Shown: positions 9,354-18,707, counted from the stretch's first letter. The stretch is 64,000 nucleotides of DNA from Bacillota bacterium (GCA_023429995.1 JAEZCE010000016.1:75045-139044), one strand, 5' to 3'. The notes: a model not told the origin generated them from the letters alone. Numbers and translations: made by a program.

Positions 9354-9905
9354 CTATTCCGGATAAAACATTAATATGTAAGCTTTAGCCATTTTATTGG
9401 TTTCATTGGCATAACAATGCTCTTGGTTGGCGACAAAGTGAATAACCTCCCCTTCGTGTATGGTATATTTTTGATTGTGAATATAGAGGGTTAATATTCC
9501 CTGAGTTACTAAAGCATACTCCTCAACACCTTCAAAATGGGTTGACTTGTCAGTAAGTGTATCGGCATTATATTCGCAGAAATAAATCTCAAACTTTTTT
9601 TCGGAATCAAAATCGATGATTGAACGAAAAGAATACCCCTCCCCACCAATTTGCCCCGTTTCCTGCCTGCGGTAAATCCTGGGTTCTTCGGAATCATCTT
9701 CCTTTAAAAAGTAATTTAAAGGTACTTTCAAAGCGTTAGCAAGATTCCAGATAATTGTAATGGATGGATTACGGATACCGCGCTCGATTTCGCTAATCAT
9801 GCTTTTACTGACATCTGCATTTGTTGATAGGTCGTCAATGGTAAGATTGCGGGCTTTTCTTATTTTCTTCAGGTTTTCTCCGATATTCTTATTGATGGAA
9901 TTCAT
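9354..9905 (-). CDS. XRE-family regulator with C-terminal cupin
   Basis: DNA-binding repressor-type protein (183 aa). Residues 8-65 form an XRE helix-turn-helix (NLTIDDLSTNADVSKSMISE, then ERGIRNPS). Residues ~100-180 form a cupin sensor domain with THFEGVEEYALVTQG and HEGEVIHFVANQEHCY. Proteins of this architecture usually regulate a neighbouring transporter or amino-acid/amine metabolism gene. It is transcribed away from the EamA transporter at 10078, with a palindrome in the shared 172-bp gap that may be its operator. Confidence 0.9.
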   Translation of the reverse strand: MNSINKNIGENLKKIRKARNLTIDDLSTNADVSKSMISEIERGIRNPSITIIWNLANALKVPLNYFLKEDDSEEPRIYRRQETGQIGGEGYSFRSIIDFDSEKKFEIYFCEYNADTLTDKSTHFEGVEEYALVTQGILTLYIHNQKYTIHEGEVIHFVANQEHCYANETNKMAKAYILMFYPE

Positions 9906-9982
9906 ATTCTATCTCCCTAATTAAAAATTGTCTTGAAATAAGTCCCAAAATATGGTACATATGATATATAGAAATTATTTTC

Positions 9983-9997
9983 GATATGTCGAATATC
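9983..9997. promoter_or_regulatory. Palindrome in the XRE-cupin / EamA divergent gap
   Basis: GATAT at 9983-9987 and ATATC at 9993-9997 form an inverted repeat around GTCGA. It is centred between two divergent genes, the place expected for the regulator's operator. Assignment to the XRE-cupin protein is inference. Confidence 0.4.
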
Positions 9998-10077
9998 AAA
10001 CTTTCCTTCATTATACCGAACACGGTTTATTATATCAATGAGAAATTGTTTTTTCAATGAACAAACTGGAGATACCT

Positions 10078-10941
10078 ATGAAAAAGGCGAAGCTCAATTT
10101 GATCTTAGCGATGTTGATTTTTGGAAGCATTGGACTTTTCGTGAAAAGGATACCTTTGCCGTCTGCCCAAATCGCTCTTGCGAGAGGGGTTATTGGAAGC
10201 TTTTTTTTATTGATGGCTATTTTGATTTGGAAACTGAAAATGAATTGGCAAAATGTACGAAGAAATTTGCCGTTTCTACTTGGCTCGGGGATGATTTTTG
10301 GCTTTAATTGGATGTTTCTTTTTAAATCCTATCAATACACCACAATCGCTAACGCCACATTGAGCTATTATTGCGCACCGATTTTTGTTATGTTTCTGTC
10401 CCCGGTCATGCTAAAAGAGCGTTTGACTTTGCCGAAAGTATTTTGTACACTTGCCGCCATGGCAGGAATGTTTTGTATTGTTAAAACAGGCAATCAAGGA
10501 GAAGTAAGCCATTTTCTTGGAATTGCCTATGGATTGACTGCGGCCGGACTTTATGCCGGTGTCATATTGATGAATAAATTTTTAAAAGACCTGAAACCGT
10601 TAGAAAGCACTTTTTGGCAGCTTGCAATTACATCGATTGCAATGTTGCCGTATGTTTTACTATCAGGACATTTGAAATATGCTGCTTTAGATGTCTCAGG
10701 TTGTGTGTTGTTGATGATTGTCGGTATCGTTCATACCGGAGTGGCCTTTATCTTGTTTTTTTCAGCCATTCAAAAACTTGAAGGGCAGGCAGTAGCCATA
10801 TTTAGTTATATTGATCCGGTTTCGGCAATTGCCATGTCCACTCTGCTGCTCCATGAAGAAATAAACCGATTTCAAGTATTAGGCGCCGTTTTAATTATTG
10901 GCGCAGCGTTTGTAAGTGATCGGATTGAGAAGGCAGGATGA
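10078..10941 (+). CDS. EamA/DMT-family transporter
   Basis: Inner-membrane drug/metabolite transporter of about 287 aa with ten predicted membrane helices in two EamA repeats. Motifs include the early FGSIGLFVKRIPL and the second-repeat AIFSYIDPVSAIAMS before LLHEE, typical of the family. The ATG at 10078 has GGAG seven bases upstream; an ATG at 10057 has none. The substrate is unknown; relatives export amino acids or other metabolites. The divergent XRE-cupin gene probably controls it. Confidence 0.9.
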   Translation: MKKAKLNLILAMLIFGSIGLFVKRIPLPSAQIALARGVIGSFFLLMAILIWKLKMNWQNVRRNLPFLLGSGMIFGFNWMFLFKSYQYTTIANATLSYYCAPIFVMFLSPVMLKERLTLPKVFCTLAAMAGMFCIVKTGNQGEVSHFLGIAYGLTAAGLYAGVILMNKFLKDLKPLESTFWQLAITSIAMLPYVLLSGHLKYAALDVSGCVLLMIVGIVHTGVAFILFFSAIQKLEGQAVAIFSYIDPVSAIAMSTLLLHEEINRFQVLGAVLIIGAAFVSDRIEKAG

Positions 10942-11088
10942 AATAAATATTGTGCAATGCCTGACCGAGGGTTAAACGATACCGCAAGCCCAACTGAAAG
11001 AACTTTGACAGGAAATAAGATTTTATGGATTTACGGGATTTTTAAACCAAACCCCGGGAAGAAATATTTCTCCGGGGCTTGGTGTAGC

Positions 11089-11204
11089 GGCTGGGGCAAA
11101 AAGGATTAAAATCAAATGAGAAATACAATACATAGCCTAAATAATTACAAAGCTTTATATGTATTGCATTTCTCTATCGATAAATCTTATTTTGCAACAG
11201 ACCC
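11089..11204. repeat. MITE-like decayed inverted-repeat element
   Basis: Part of a 330-bp gene-free gap. GGCTGGGGCAAAAAGGATT at the left end is an imperfect inverse of the right end, whose reverse complement begins GGGTCTGTTGCAAAATAAGA. Inside, GAAATACAATACATA at 11120-11134 pairs with TATGTATTGCATTTC at 11158-11172 (one mismatch). The GTCTGTTGCAAA end resembles IS6-family terminal repeats, so this may be a decayed non-autonomous element. A GC-rich hairpin (CCCCGGG...CCGGGG, 11052-11077) without T-run lies just before it. Confidence 0.45.
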
Positions 11205-11274
11205 ATGATCAAAAAATTGGGGTGATCGAATGGACTTTTTTAAAGCGTTTTTACCTTAAGGTGATAATAGTCAA

Positions 11275-11652
11275 CTAACTTTGCGCCGTAACCGGACCAA
11301 GGCCGGCAACTTCCGGTTTCGTTTTTTTGACCTTGGCGGTTTCCCCCCAGTAGAATCCGAACTGGTTCCAGTCGGATCGGGGCAAGCGGGAGCGGACGGA
11401 TTGCCGGACCATGGTCGCCATTTTTTCGGCCTTTCCCAACAGTGCCTGTTGTTTGATGGAGATGGCCTTGTTGGCCGTGATATTGGCGTTGCGTTCATCC
11501 TGAAGCTGAATGAGTGTAGCGTAGTCGCCGGTTAATTCCTCGATGAACTCCGCCGGGTAACCCCAGGTGGCCGCCTCGGTGGCCCGGGCCTTCATTCCGC
11601 CCAATAATTGCTTGATTTTGTTGATTCGAAAAGAAAAATCCCGTTTTAACAT
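11275..11652 (-). CDS. Hypothetical protein, family shared with 53914-54285
   Basis: A protein of about 125 aa, mostly helical and charged, of unknown function. The ATG at 11652 has GGAGGG about ten bases upstream. It is clearly homologous to the protein at 53914-54285: both start MxK(K/R)xF, share an EF..xLTGxYA core and end the conserved part with KAEK/EAEK, LPxxxW and FGF. No signal peptide, membrane segment or known catalytic motif. Both copies lie in repeat-rich accessory DNA close to 21-bp repeat arrays, which suggests a mobile or element-linked family. A remnant of a third copy is at 9210-9252. Confidence 0.65.
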   Translation of the reverse strand: MLKRDFSFRINKIKQLLGGMKARATEAATWGYPAEFIEELTGDYATLIQLQDERNANITANKAISIKQQALLGKAEKMATMVRQSVRSRLPRSDWNQFGFYWGETAKVKKTKPEVAGLGPVTAQS

Positions 11653-11789
11653 CAATTCTTACCCTCCATTTTTACGATATAAATATTGATAAGGAAAAAA
11701 TTAAATTTCAATCCATCACCCCAATCGAGAAATCAAAAAAAGGCGCTGGGATAGGCCTGAAGCCAATTTTCGAGGTTTTCAGAGAACAT

Positions 11790-11979
11790 TTCACCGAGGA
11801 TCGCGCACGTTTTACCGAAGAGTCGCGTATGTCTATCGAAGGGTTGCGTATGTCTCACCGGGAGTCGCGTATGTCCGCGGAAGGGTCGCGCATGTCCTAC
11901 CGAGAGTCGCGTATGTCCGCGGAAGGGTTGCGTATGTCTCACCGAGAGCTGCGTATGCATACCGAAGGGTTGGTGAATG
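11790..11979. repeat. 21-bp minisatellite array 1
   Basis: About nine tandem 21-bp units ending in CGTATG (for example TCTCACCGAGAGTCGCGTATG), alternating between two sub-types (TCxxCCGxGAG and TCCGCGGAAGGG), so that the higher-order period is 42 bp. Both strands are open through the array and would encode heptapeptides such as RHTQPFR on the minus strand. No ribosome site or start supports translation. The array lies about 140 bp upstream of the small hypothetical gene at 11275-11652. The same unit family recurs at 51482-51777. Confidence 0.8.
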
Positions 11980-12573
11980 CGTCGAATCCGACCTCCTTTT
12001 TGGTCGTGTCAAGCACGATGTGTAAACTTGAAAAAGTTATGAAACAAAATTAGAAAAAGCAAACGGCCTGTTTTCTTGGGCAAAATATCTGCCGAAGATG
12101 CGGGCCGTTCATTTTGGGTACAAAAAAACGCCCTGAAGTTCAGAGCGTGTAACGTACCTTTTGTTCCATTGAATCCGGCGCCTTTTTCAAAGGCGGCGAA
12201 TCTTGTCAATCTTTTACCCATATCATTATATCACGGAATTTTGAGAAAAGTGTGTCGATTTTGTCCGGCGAACTCCGGATGTTGATACGACGGGATAAAA
12301 AAAGGTTTTTGAGGACGCTGTTGCTGATAAATGCCTGGTTGATAATTTAAACTCCAAACTTCAGGTAACTTCCCCGGGGTTCCATCCTGCTTCCCCGGCG
12401 TCACCGCAGTAAATGTAAAAATAGTGACTAATTTAGTAAAATAGTTGCCTTGTACTTTTTGAAATTTTCAATTATCTTTAATAAGGGCTCAATACACTTA
12501 CTAGCCGGTTTTACCTCACAGAGCCTTCATAAATAAGATGGCCGGAGAGCCATCCAAAATGAGGAGGAGTAAA
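11980..12573. other. Gene-free region upstream of sugar locus 2
   Basis: No supportable gene. It holds an inverted repeat AACGGCC (12062-12068) / GGCCGTT (12103-12109) and a short hairpin around CGCCCTGAAGTTCAGAGCG near 12130, consistent with old repeat debris. AT-rich sequence from about 12420 probably carries the promoter for the binding-protein gene at 12574, but I cannot pick clear -35 and -10 boxes. Confidence 0.5.
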
Positions 12574-13842
12574 ATGAAAAAAGTTAGATTGTCGGTTATT
12601 GGGTTGCTTTTGGTGACGCTGGTTGCGACGAGCCTATCCGTAAATGCCGCCCCTAAAGTCACCTTAAAGTTTTGGCACTTATGGACCACTCCCGCTGAAA
12701 CCAACAAAGTTGCCATCGACCAGGTACTTTCCAAATTCAGCAAGGTTTATCCCAATATTAAGGTAGAAGTTGACGCCGTAGAGAATGAAACCTATAAGAC
12801 CAAAATTAAAACCGCCATCGCTGCCAATGAAGCGCCCGATGTCTTCTTTACCTGGGGCGGCGGCTTTACCCAACCTTTTGTCGATGCCGGCAAACTGCTG
12901 GATTTAACCCCTTATTTAAAAGACGGCACCAGGAATCGCTTAGTAGGGGGCGCTTTACAAAATCAGACCTATAATGGGAAAGTATATTCAATGCCTTTCT
13001 CGGTATGGGCCGGTGTTCTTTTCTGCAATCAGGAGCTTTTTACCAAATATAATGTGAAGATTCCCGAAACTTTCGACCAAATGATCGCTGCGGTCAAAGT
13101 ATTTAAGGCCAAAGGAATTACCCCGGTTGAAGTGGGAGAAAAAGACCGCTGGCCGGGAATGTTCTATCAAAATATCTTAGCGATCCGCACCGCCGGTTCC
13201 AAATTATGCAATGACGCTTTGGCCAAAAAGGCCAGTTTCAATCAACCGGCCTTCGTGCAATCCGCCGCTCTTTTGGAACAGATGGTGAAAGCGGGGGCTT
13301 TTGACGGCGGCTGCCTGGGGATTACCCGGGATGAATCCGAAGCCAATTTCCGGATGGGAAGAGCGGCGATGTACTACAATGGCAGCTGGGTTGGAGGTTC
13401 CTTGAATGAAAAAGAGGCTCCGGCCGTGGTCGGCAAAATTGTCGTCAAAAACTTCCCGGCGCTTACCGGCGGCAAAGGGGAAGCCAATGGCTTCCTGGGC
13501 GGCGCAGTTGATGCTTTCGCAGTCAGCGCCGATACCAAATATCCGAAAGAAGCCGCCCTGTTAGCCAAATTCGTCGCCGAGCAACAGGCTACGATTGGTT
13601 ATCAACTGGGCGCATTATTACCGGCCTGGAAAGTAAAAGCCGATGAGTCCAAACTTCCGGCCTTAACCGTTCAGATTTCCAAGTTGGTGAAGACATCCAC
13701 CGGTTTTGTGCTGGCCTGGGATACTTTCCTGAGCGGCGCCGATGCAGATACCCACTTGAACCTGGTCCAGGAAATTTTCGCCGGCCAGGTTACACCTGAA
13801 AAATTTGCCAGCGAAATGCAAAGATTGAATGAGAAGAAATAA
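12574..13842 (+). CDS. Extracellular sugar-binding protein of ABC transporter
   Basis: Second family-1 solute-binding protein (422 aa). The ATG at 12574 follows GAGGAGG by about 7 bases. The signal peptide is MKKVRLSVIGLLL with hydrophobic core and cleavage near VNAAPKV. The mature start VTLKFWHLWTTP and the internal GGGFTQPFVDAGKLLDLTPY are typical of oligosaccharide-binding members. It heads a locus with two permeases, a GH94 phosphorylase and a cupin, so a beta-linked gluco-oligosaccharide is the likely ligand. It is not closely similar to the binding protein at 1446. Confidence 0.93.
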   Translation: MKKVRLSVIGLLLVTLVATSLSVNAAPKVTLKFWHLWTTPAETNKVAIDQVLSKFSKVYPNIKVEVDAVENETYKTKIKTAIAANEAPDVFFTWGGGFTQPFVDAGKLLDLTPYLKDGTRNRLVGGALQNQTYNGKVYSMPFSVWAGVLFCNQELFTKYNVKIPETFDQMIAAVKVFKAKGITPVEVGEKDRWPGMFYQNILAIRTAGSKLCNDALAKKASFNQPAFVQSAALLEQMVKAGAFDGGCLGITRDESEANFRMGRAAMYYNGSWVGGSLNEKEAPAVVGKIVVKNFPALTGGKGEANGFLGGAVDAFAVSADTKYPKEAALLAKFVAEQQATIGYQLGALLPAWKVKADESKLPALTVQISKLVKTSTGFVLAWDTFLSGADADTHLNLVQEIFAGQVTPEKFASEMQRLNEKK

Positions 13843-13889
13843 GAAACGTTAGAGATAATTTAAAATAAATATTTTGAATGCCCAACTTC

Positions 13890-13980
13890 AACTCACCCCC
13901 TGAGATCAATTTAGCTTATAGTTACTCTTGAGCCATCCCCCTCTCTACCGAAGTAGAGAGGGGGACTGAGGGGGTGAGTT
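13890..13980. repeat. Dispersed-type hairpin repeat after binding-protein gene
   Basis: A nested palindrome: AACTCACCCCCT at the left end mirrors AGGGGGTGAGTT at the right end, and inside CCCCCTCTCTAC (13937-13948) pairs perfectly with GTAGAGAGGGGG (13953-13964) around CGAA. This architecture is that of short interspersed hairpin repeats found in many bacteria. It may also act as a transcript end or stabiliser for the binding-protein mRNA. Confidence 0.7.
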
Positions 13981-14032
13981 GCTTATAGACAACTTGAATT
14001 TATGTTATAAGAATTCCCATACAACTTACTAC

Positions 14033-14064
14033 ATAGTGGTTAAGGAGACTTCCTTAACCACTAT
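14033..14064 (+). promoter_or_regulatory. Perfect 14-bp hairpin just before permease gene
   Basis: ATAGTGGTTAAGGA (14033-14046) pairs perfectly with TCCTTAACCACTAT (14051-14064) around a GACT loop. It ends five bases before the AGGAG of the next gene and so could modulate permease translation or stop degradation from the 3' side. It occupies the same place as the hairpin after the first binding-protein gene. Confidence 0.65.
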
Positions 14065-14081
14065 TTATAGGAGATGATTTC

Positions 14082-14972
14082 TTGGATAAAGTTTTGGGAG
14101 ACAAAAAGGCCATCTGCATCTTTGTGTTGCCGGCTTTGATAATATTCGCCGCCATTGTATTATTGCCGATCTTGATCTCGGCTTATTACAGCGTATTGAA
14201 ATGGGACGGGATCGGCAGGGGCATCTATATCGGATTGCAAAATTACCGGGATTTGTTTCAAAATGTCAACAACGACGGCTTCCCAAAGTCCGTGATCAAT
14301 TCGTTTCTTTTAGCCGGTCTCTCGGTGTTTGTGCAATTGCCGCTATCCCTGTTTTTCGCATTGGTGTTGGCCCGGGGCATTAAAGGGGAGAATTTTTACC
14401 GCACCGTGTATTTCTTTCCGGTGATTATCTCCACGGTGGCCATCGGCCAGTTATGGCTGAAAATTTATCATCCGAATTACGGTTTGTTGAACACTTTTTT
14501 AGCTTCGGTGGGTTTGAAGGAGATGGCCCGGCAATGGCTGGGAAGTATGGATACCGCCCTGGGATCGGTGTTTGTGGCCTCGCTGTGGCAATATATCGGT
14601 TATCATATGTTATTACTCTATGCAGCCGCTAAATCGGTCCCCAAGGAAATATACGAAGCCGCCAAAATTGACGGAGCATCTTCCCTATCGTCGGCCTTCC
14701 GGGTAACCATCCCCCTGATCATGCCGATGATCAAAGTGTGCGTCACTTTTGCCATCATCGGTTCCTTGAAATCCTTCGATTTAATTTACATTTTAACCAA
14801 CGGCGGGCCCGTCCATGCCACGGAGATGCCCAGTACTTTGATGTTTAATTCCATCTTCCGCAAATACATGTATGGCTATGGCAGCGCCGTATCGGTATTG
14901 ATCATCGCCGCTTGTTTGGTATTGACCGTTGGAATTCAAAAGTTTTTCAAAGCGGAACAAGTAGAATATTAG
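14082..14972 (+). CDS. Sugar ABC transporter permease (MalF/UgpA type)
   Basis: Membrane permease of 296 aa with about six helices. It starts at TTG 14082, eight bases after AGGAG; an ATG at 14074 is out of frame. The docking loop reads EAAKIDGASS, followed by VTIPLIMPM. The late loop LTNGGPVHATEMPS is typical. Together with the next permease and the binding protein at 12574 it forms a complete importer except for the ATPase. Confidence 0.93.
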   Translation: MDKVLGDKKAICIFVLPALIIFAAIVLLPILISAYYSVLKWDGIGRGIYIGLQNYRDLFQNVNNDGFPKSVINSFLLAGLSVFVQLPLSLFFALVLARGIKGENFYRTVYFFPVIISTVAIGQLWLKIYHPNYGLLNTFLASVGLKEMARQWLGSMDTALGSVFVASLWQYIGYHMLLLYAAAKSVPKEIYEAAKIDGASSLSSAFRVTIPLIMPMIKVCVTFAIIGSLKSFDLIYILTNGGPVHATEMPSTLMFNSIFRKYMYGYGSAVSVLIIAACLVLTVGIQKFFKAEQVEY

Positions 14973-14985
14973 GAAGCGAAGGTAC

Positions 14986-15867
14986 ATGAAGATGGCGGTT
15001 GAAAGGAAAACATTCACTCCGAAAAAGGCCCCCCAGGGAGAGACCAAGGAAAGAAGCGGCTTCCTGTTGAATTTGATTTTAGGACTCTTTACGGTGATTC
15101 AAATTTACCCTTTGATATGGTTGGTGTTCTTTTCATTAAAAAATAACGATGAAATCTTCGGCGCCAATATTTTAGGAATGCCCCGCTTTTGGCTATGGGG
15201 AAACTACACCCAGGCCATCACCCAGGGCAATGTGGGATTATATTTTTTCAACAGTGTCATCGTTACATTTATTACCATTGTCATTTCAGGAATCCTGGCG
15301 GCAATGGCCGCTTACGCCATTACCCGGATGCGCTGGAAGCTGAGCAAGGTGGTATTGGTCACTTTTCTACTGGGTTTGATGATCCCGATCCATTCGGCTC
15401 TTTTGCCGTTGTTTCTGATCTTGCGGAATCTCCATCTGCTCAACAGTTACCTGGCCCTGATCATTCCTTACGTGGCTTTTGCCTTACCGATGGCAATTTT
15501 CGTTTTTGCCGGTTTTCTGGAAACCATCCCGCGGGAGTTGGAAGAATCGGCCTGTCTGGATGGATGCAACATTTACCGCGCCTTTGCCAGGATCATTTTA
15601 CCGTTGATTAAACCGGCCATTGCCACGGTTTCAATTTTCACCTACTTGTCGACCTGGAATGAACTGATGTTTGCGGTGGTATTTATTAATAACGAGCAAT
15701 ATAAAACCTTGACCGTAGGGATTATGTCGATGGTCGGCCGTTTCGTCACCAACTGGGGGCCTATCGGGGCCGGCTTGGTGGTGGGAACCCTGCCGACACT
15801 TCTGATTTACACTTTAATGAGCCGGCAGGTTCAAAACAGTCTGACCACGGGCGCTTTAAAAGGGTAA
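14986..15867 (+). CDS. Sugar ABC transporter permease (MalG/UgpE type)
   Basis: Second permease of locus 2 (293 aa), with a cytoplasmic N-terminus of about 25 charged residues and then six helices. The docking loop is the degenerate ELEESACLDGC followed by IILPLIKPA, and the C-terminus ends TTGALKG, as usual in MalG-like proteins. It starts 13 bp after the MalF-like gene, so the two are co-translated from one mRNA. Confidence 0.92.
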   Translation: MKMAVERKTFTPKKAPQGETKERSGFLLNLILGLFTVIQIYPLIWLVFFSLKNNDEIFGANILGMPRFWLWGNYTQAITQGNVGLYFFNSVIVTFITIVISGILAAMAAYAITRMRWKLSKVVLVTFLLGLMIPIHSALLPLFLILRNLHLLNSYLALIIPYVAFALPMAIFVFAGFLETIPRELEESACLDGCNIYRAFARIILPLIKPAIATVSIFTYLSTWNELMFAVVFINNEQYKTLTVGIMSMVGRFVTNWGPIGAGLVVGTLPTLLIYTLMSRQVQNSLTTGALKG

Positions 15868-15932
15868 CGCCTCAGACAAACGAGGGCCGGAGAGGGAAAG
15901 GGAGAGAGAGGAAGAGAAAGGAAGAGGCAGTG

Positions 15933-18707
15933 ATGAAACCACCGGAGATGAAAAAACAATTTGCTTGGAATTTTGTCAATGAAAAAGCGGAATTTTTTTT
16001 GGATAATCCCGATGAGACCAGTTATCTATATTTTCCGCTGGTCAATGAGGCGGGAATGATTTCGGTGGTGACACCGTTGTTGCATGGCGATGCCAAGTTG
16101 AGCCAGAATACTTTTTTGTTAGCCCCGGTTTCAGCCGAGGATTTGCATAATTCGCGGGCGGCCCGTAATTTCTGGGTTTATATCGAAGGCAAGGGGGCCT
16201 GGTCGGCCACGGGAAATTCAGCCCGTCAAATTGCCGAGAGTGGCGGACCCAAGGGAGATCAGGTTAAAATGGAGGGGGGGTTTTTGTGGCAAAAAATTTA
16301 CCGGGAAAATCCCGCTTTGGGAATTGCCTCCGAAATCACCAGTTTCGTGCCAACCGGATCTGACACCGTCGAATGGATGCGAGTCCGGTTAAGGAATTTA
16401 TCCGCCGGTCCGATAAGGATTACACCGACGGCGGCAGTCCCGCTTTACGGCCGTTCCGCCGACAACCTGCGGGATCACCGCCATGTGACTTCTTTGTTGC
16501 ACCGGATCTTTACGATGCCTTACGGTATCGTGGTTCAACCTACCTTTTGTTTTGATGAACGGGGCCACCGGGAGAACCATCTCGCCTACGGGGTGGTGGG
16601 GGCCGACGGAGATGGCAGGCCGCCGGCGGGCTTTTTCCCCATCCTGGAAGATTTCATCGGCGAGGGCGGTAATTTGGAATGGCCGGAAGCGGTTGTCAAC
16701 CGGCTCAAAGACTCGACCCCAGCCGGGGAAAGGCTGGAAGGTTATGAAGCCGTCGGCGCTTTGCGGTTTCCCGAGGTGGTTTTGGGGCCGGCGGAGAGCA
16801 AGTCTTACATTGTGGCTTTGGGGATTAAGGATTCCCGGGCGGCCATGGAAGAATTGGCCAAATTCTGTAATGATGAGGCTTTTGAAAAATTATGGGCCCA
16901 AAACCGGACCGATTGGGAAAACCGCCTGGCCGGACTGGCTTTTACGACCGGGGAGAGCGATTTTAACCACTGGCTGAAATGGGTTAATTTACAGCCGGTA
17001 TTGCGGAGAATATGCGGCTGCTCGTTTCTTCCCCATCATGATTATGGACGGGGCGGCCGGGGTTGGAGGGATCTTTGGCAGGATTGCCTGGCGCTGCTGG
17101 TGAACGACCCTTTCGAAGTCAAAGATATCCTGTGGAATAATTTCGCCGGGGTCCGCATTGACGGCAGCAATGCCACAATCATCGGCGCAAAGCCCGGCGA
17201 ATTTATCGCCGACCGCAACAATATCAGCCGTACCTGGATGGATCACGGCGTTTGGCCTTTTCTCACCACCGAGCTGTATCTCAACCAAAGCGGTGATTTC
17301 GAATTTTTGCTTCTTACGCAAAGATATTTTAAGGACCGTCAATTAAGACGGGCTACCGCTCTGGATCAATCGTGGAGCCCGGAGAAGGGCAACGACCTGA
17401 GAGGCCAAAACGGCGAAATTTATCAGGGAACCATCCTGGAACATCTTTTATTGGAATTGGTCACGCAATTCTTTAACGTGGGTGAGCATAACCATATCAG
17501 GCTGGAAGGCGCCGACTGGAACGACGCCTTGGATATGGCGGCCGAAAAAGGAGAAAGCGTGGCCTTTAGTGCCTTATACTGCTATTGTTTGGAAGGGTTC
17601 GGCAAGCTGCTGCGAATCTTGCCGGAAAAATTAGGCGTCAGGCAAGCGGAATTGGCTCAAGAAATCATAATACTGCTGGATTCCCTGAATCAACCCATCG
17701 ATTACCACTCGGCCGCGGCGAAACATCAATTGTTGAATAGCTTCTTTGACAAGTGCGGTTCCCTCCTTTCAGGCCGAACGGAGGCGGTCGATCTGATCCA
17801 AGTGGCGGATGATTTGCAACGGAAAGCCGAGTGGCTGAAAAATCACATCCGCCAAAGGGAATGGATCCGCGATCAGGCGGGATTTCAGTGGTTTAACGGC
17901 TATTATAACAATGATGGCCAGAGAGTTGAGGGGGACCACCCCGCCGGGGTCCGGATGACTCTGACCGGTCAGGTTTTTACCATCATGGGCGGGATTGCCA
18001 CCAAGAATCAAATGGAGGAAATCGTCAAAAGCGTGGAGCATTATTTATGGGATCCCGGTTTGGGCGGTTACCGGTTGAATACCGACTTTGGCGGTATCCA
18101 GCTCAATTTGGGAAGGGCCTTTAGTTTCGCATTCGGCCACAAGGAAAACGGCGCCGTCTTCAGCCACATGGCGACCATGTATGCCAATGCCTTATATAAG
18201 CAGGGCCTTGTCAAAGAGGGGTATAAGGTATTGCAATCCCTTTATGATTTGAGCCGTAATTTTGAAAAGAGCCGGATTTATCCGGGACTTCCCGAATATT
18301 TCAACAACAGGGGCAGAGGGATGTATCATTATCTGACCGGTTCCGCCAGTTGGTTTTTATTGACCATGCTTTGTGAGGTCTATGGGGTCAAGGGAGAATG
18401 GGGCAATTTAAAACTCCAACCGAAGCTGTTGGCGGAACAGTTTGACAGCTCGGGCCGTTGTCAAGTGGTCGCCTCTTTTCGCGGGAAACGACTGGAGATA
18501 GCGTATCATAATCCGAAGCATCGGCAGTTTGGCGAATACAAAATTACCAAAGTCCTGCTGGACGGGATGGAAGTTCCATCACTTCCGACGGAGAAAGAAG
18601 AAACAGCTTATCTGCTCGACGGAGATTTTATTAAAAGCCAAAACGCCGGCTTTCATCATATTCAAGTTGAATTGGGCCCAAACTATGACAGGGAGGGAAA
18701 CGGATGA
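15933..18707 (+). CDS. GH94 family glycoside phosphorylase
   Basis: Large cytoplasmic enzyme (924 aa) of family GH94, which splits beta-glucosidic bonds with phosphate to give a sugar 1-phosphate. Layout: N-terminal beta-sandwich, linker and an (alpha/alpha)6 barrel. The barrel holds the signature EGADWNDALD; the DWND segment (residues 528-531) contains the general acid. RMTLTGQV and the late GMYHYLTGSASW segment are also typical. I choose ATG 15933 over the adjacent GTG. It is longer than classical cellobiose phosphorylases; beta-1,2- or beta-1,3-gluco-oligosaccharides are possible substrates, but this is inference. Encoded after its own importer, it suggests energy-saving phosphorolytic use of the imported sugar. 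Confidence 0.88.
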   Translation: MKPPEMKKQFAWNFVNEKAEFFLDNPDETSYLYFPLVNEAGMISVVTPLLHGDAKLSQNTFLLAPVSAEDLHNSRAARNFWVYIEGKGAWSATGNSARQIAESGGPKGDQVKMEGGFLWQKIYRENPALGIASEITSFVPTGSDTVEWMRVRLRNLSAGPIRITPTAAVPLYGRSADNLRDHRHVTSLLHRIFTMPYGIVVQPTFCFDERGHRENHLAYGVVGADGDGRPPAGFFPILEDFIGEGGNLEWPEAVVNRLKDSTPAGERLEGYEAVGALRFPEVVLGPAESKSYIVALGIKDSRAAMEELAKFCNDEAFEKLWAQNRTDWENRLAGLAFTTGESDFNHWLKWVNLQPVLRRICGCSFLPHHDYGRGGRGWRDLWQDCLALLVNDPFEVKDILWNNFAGVRIDGSNATIIGAKPGEFIADRNNISRTWMDHGVWPFLTTELYLNQSGDFEFLLLTQRYFKDRQLRRATALDQSWSPEKGNDLRGQNGEIYQGTILEHLLLELVTQFFNVGEHNHIRLEGADWNDALDMAAEKGESVAFSALYCYCLEGFGKLLRILPEKLGVRQAELAQEIIILLDSLNQPIDYHSAAAKHQLLNSFFDKCGSLLSGRTEAVDLIQVADDLQRKAEWLKNHIRQREWIRDQAGFQWFNGYYNNDGQRVEGDHPAGVRMTLTGQVFTIMGGIATKNQMEEIVKSVEHYLWDPGLGGYRLNTDFGGIQLNLGRAFSFAFGHKENGAVFSHMATMYANALYKQGLVKEGYKVLQSLYDLSRNFEKSRIYPGLPEYFNNRGRGMYHYLTGSASWFLLTMLCEVYGVKGEWGNLKLQPKLLAEQFDSSGRCQVVASFRGKRLEIAYHNPKHRQFGEYKITKVLLDGMEVPSLPTEKEETAYLLDGDFIKSQNAGFHHIQVELGPNYDREGNG

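Noticed and set aside
11829..12053. Heptad-repeat open frame as a protein gene
   Set aside because: It is the translation of a 21-bp tandem array; both strands stay open because the unit length is a multiple of three, and no ribosome site is present.
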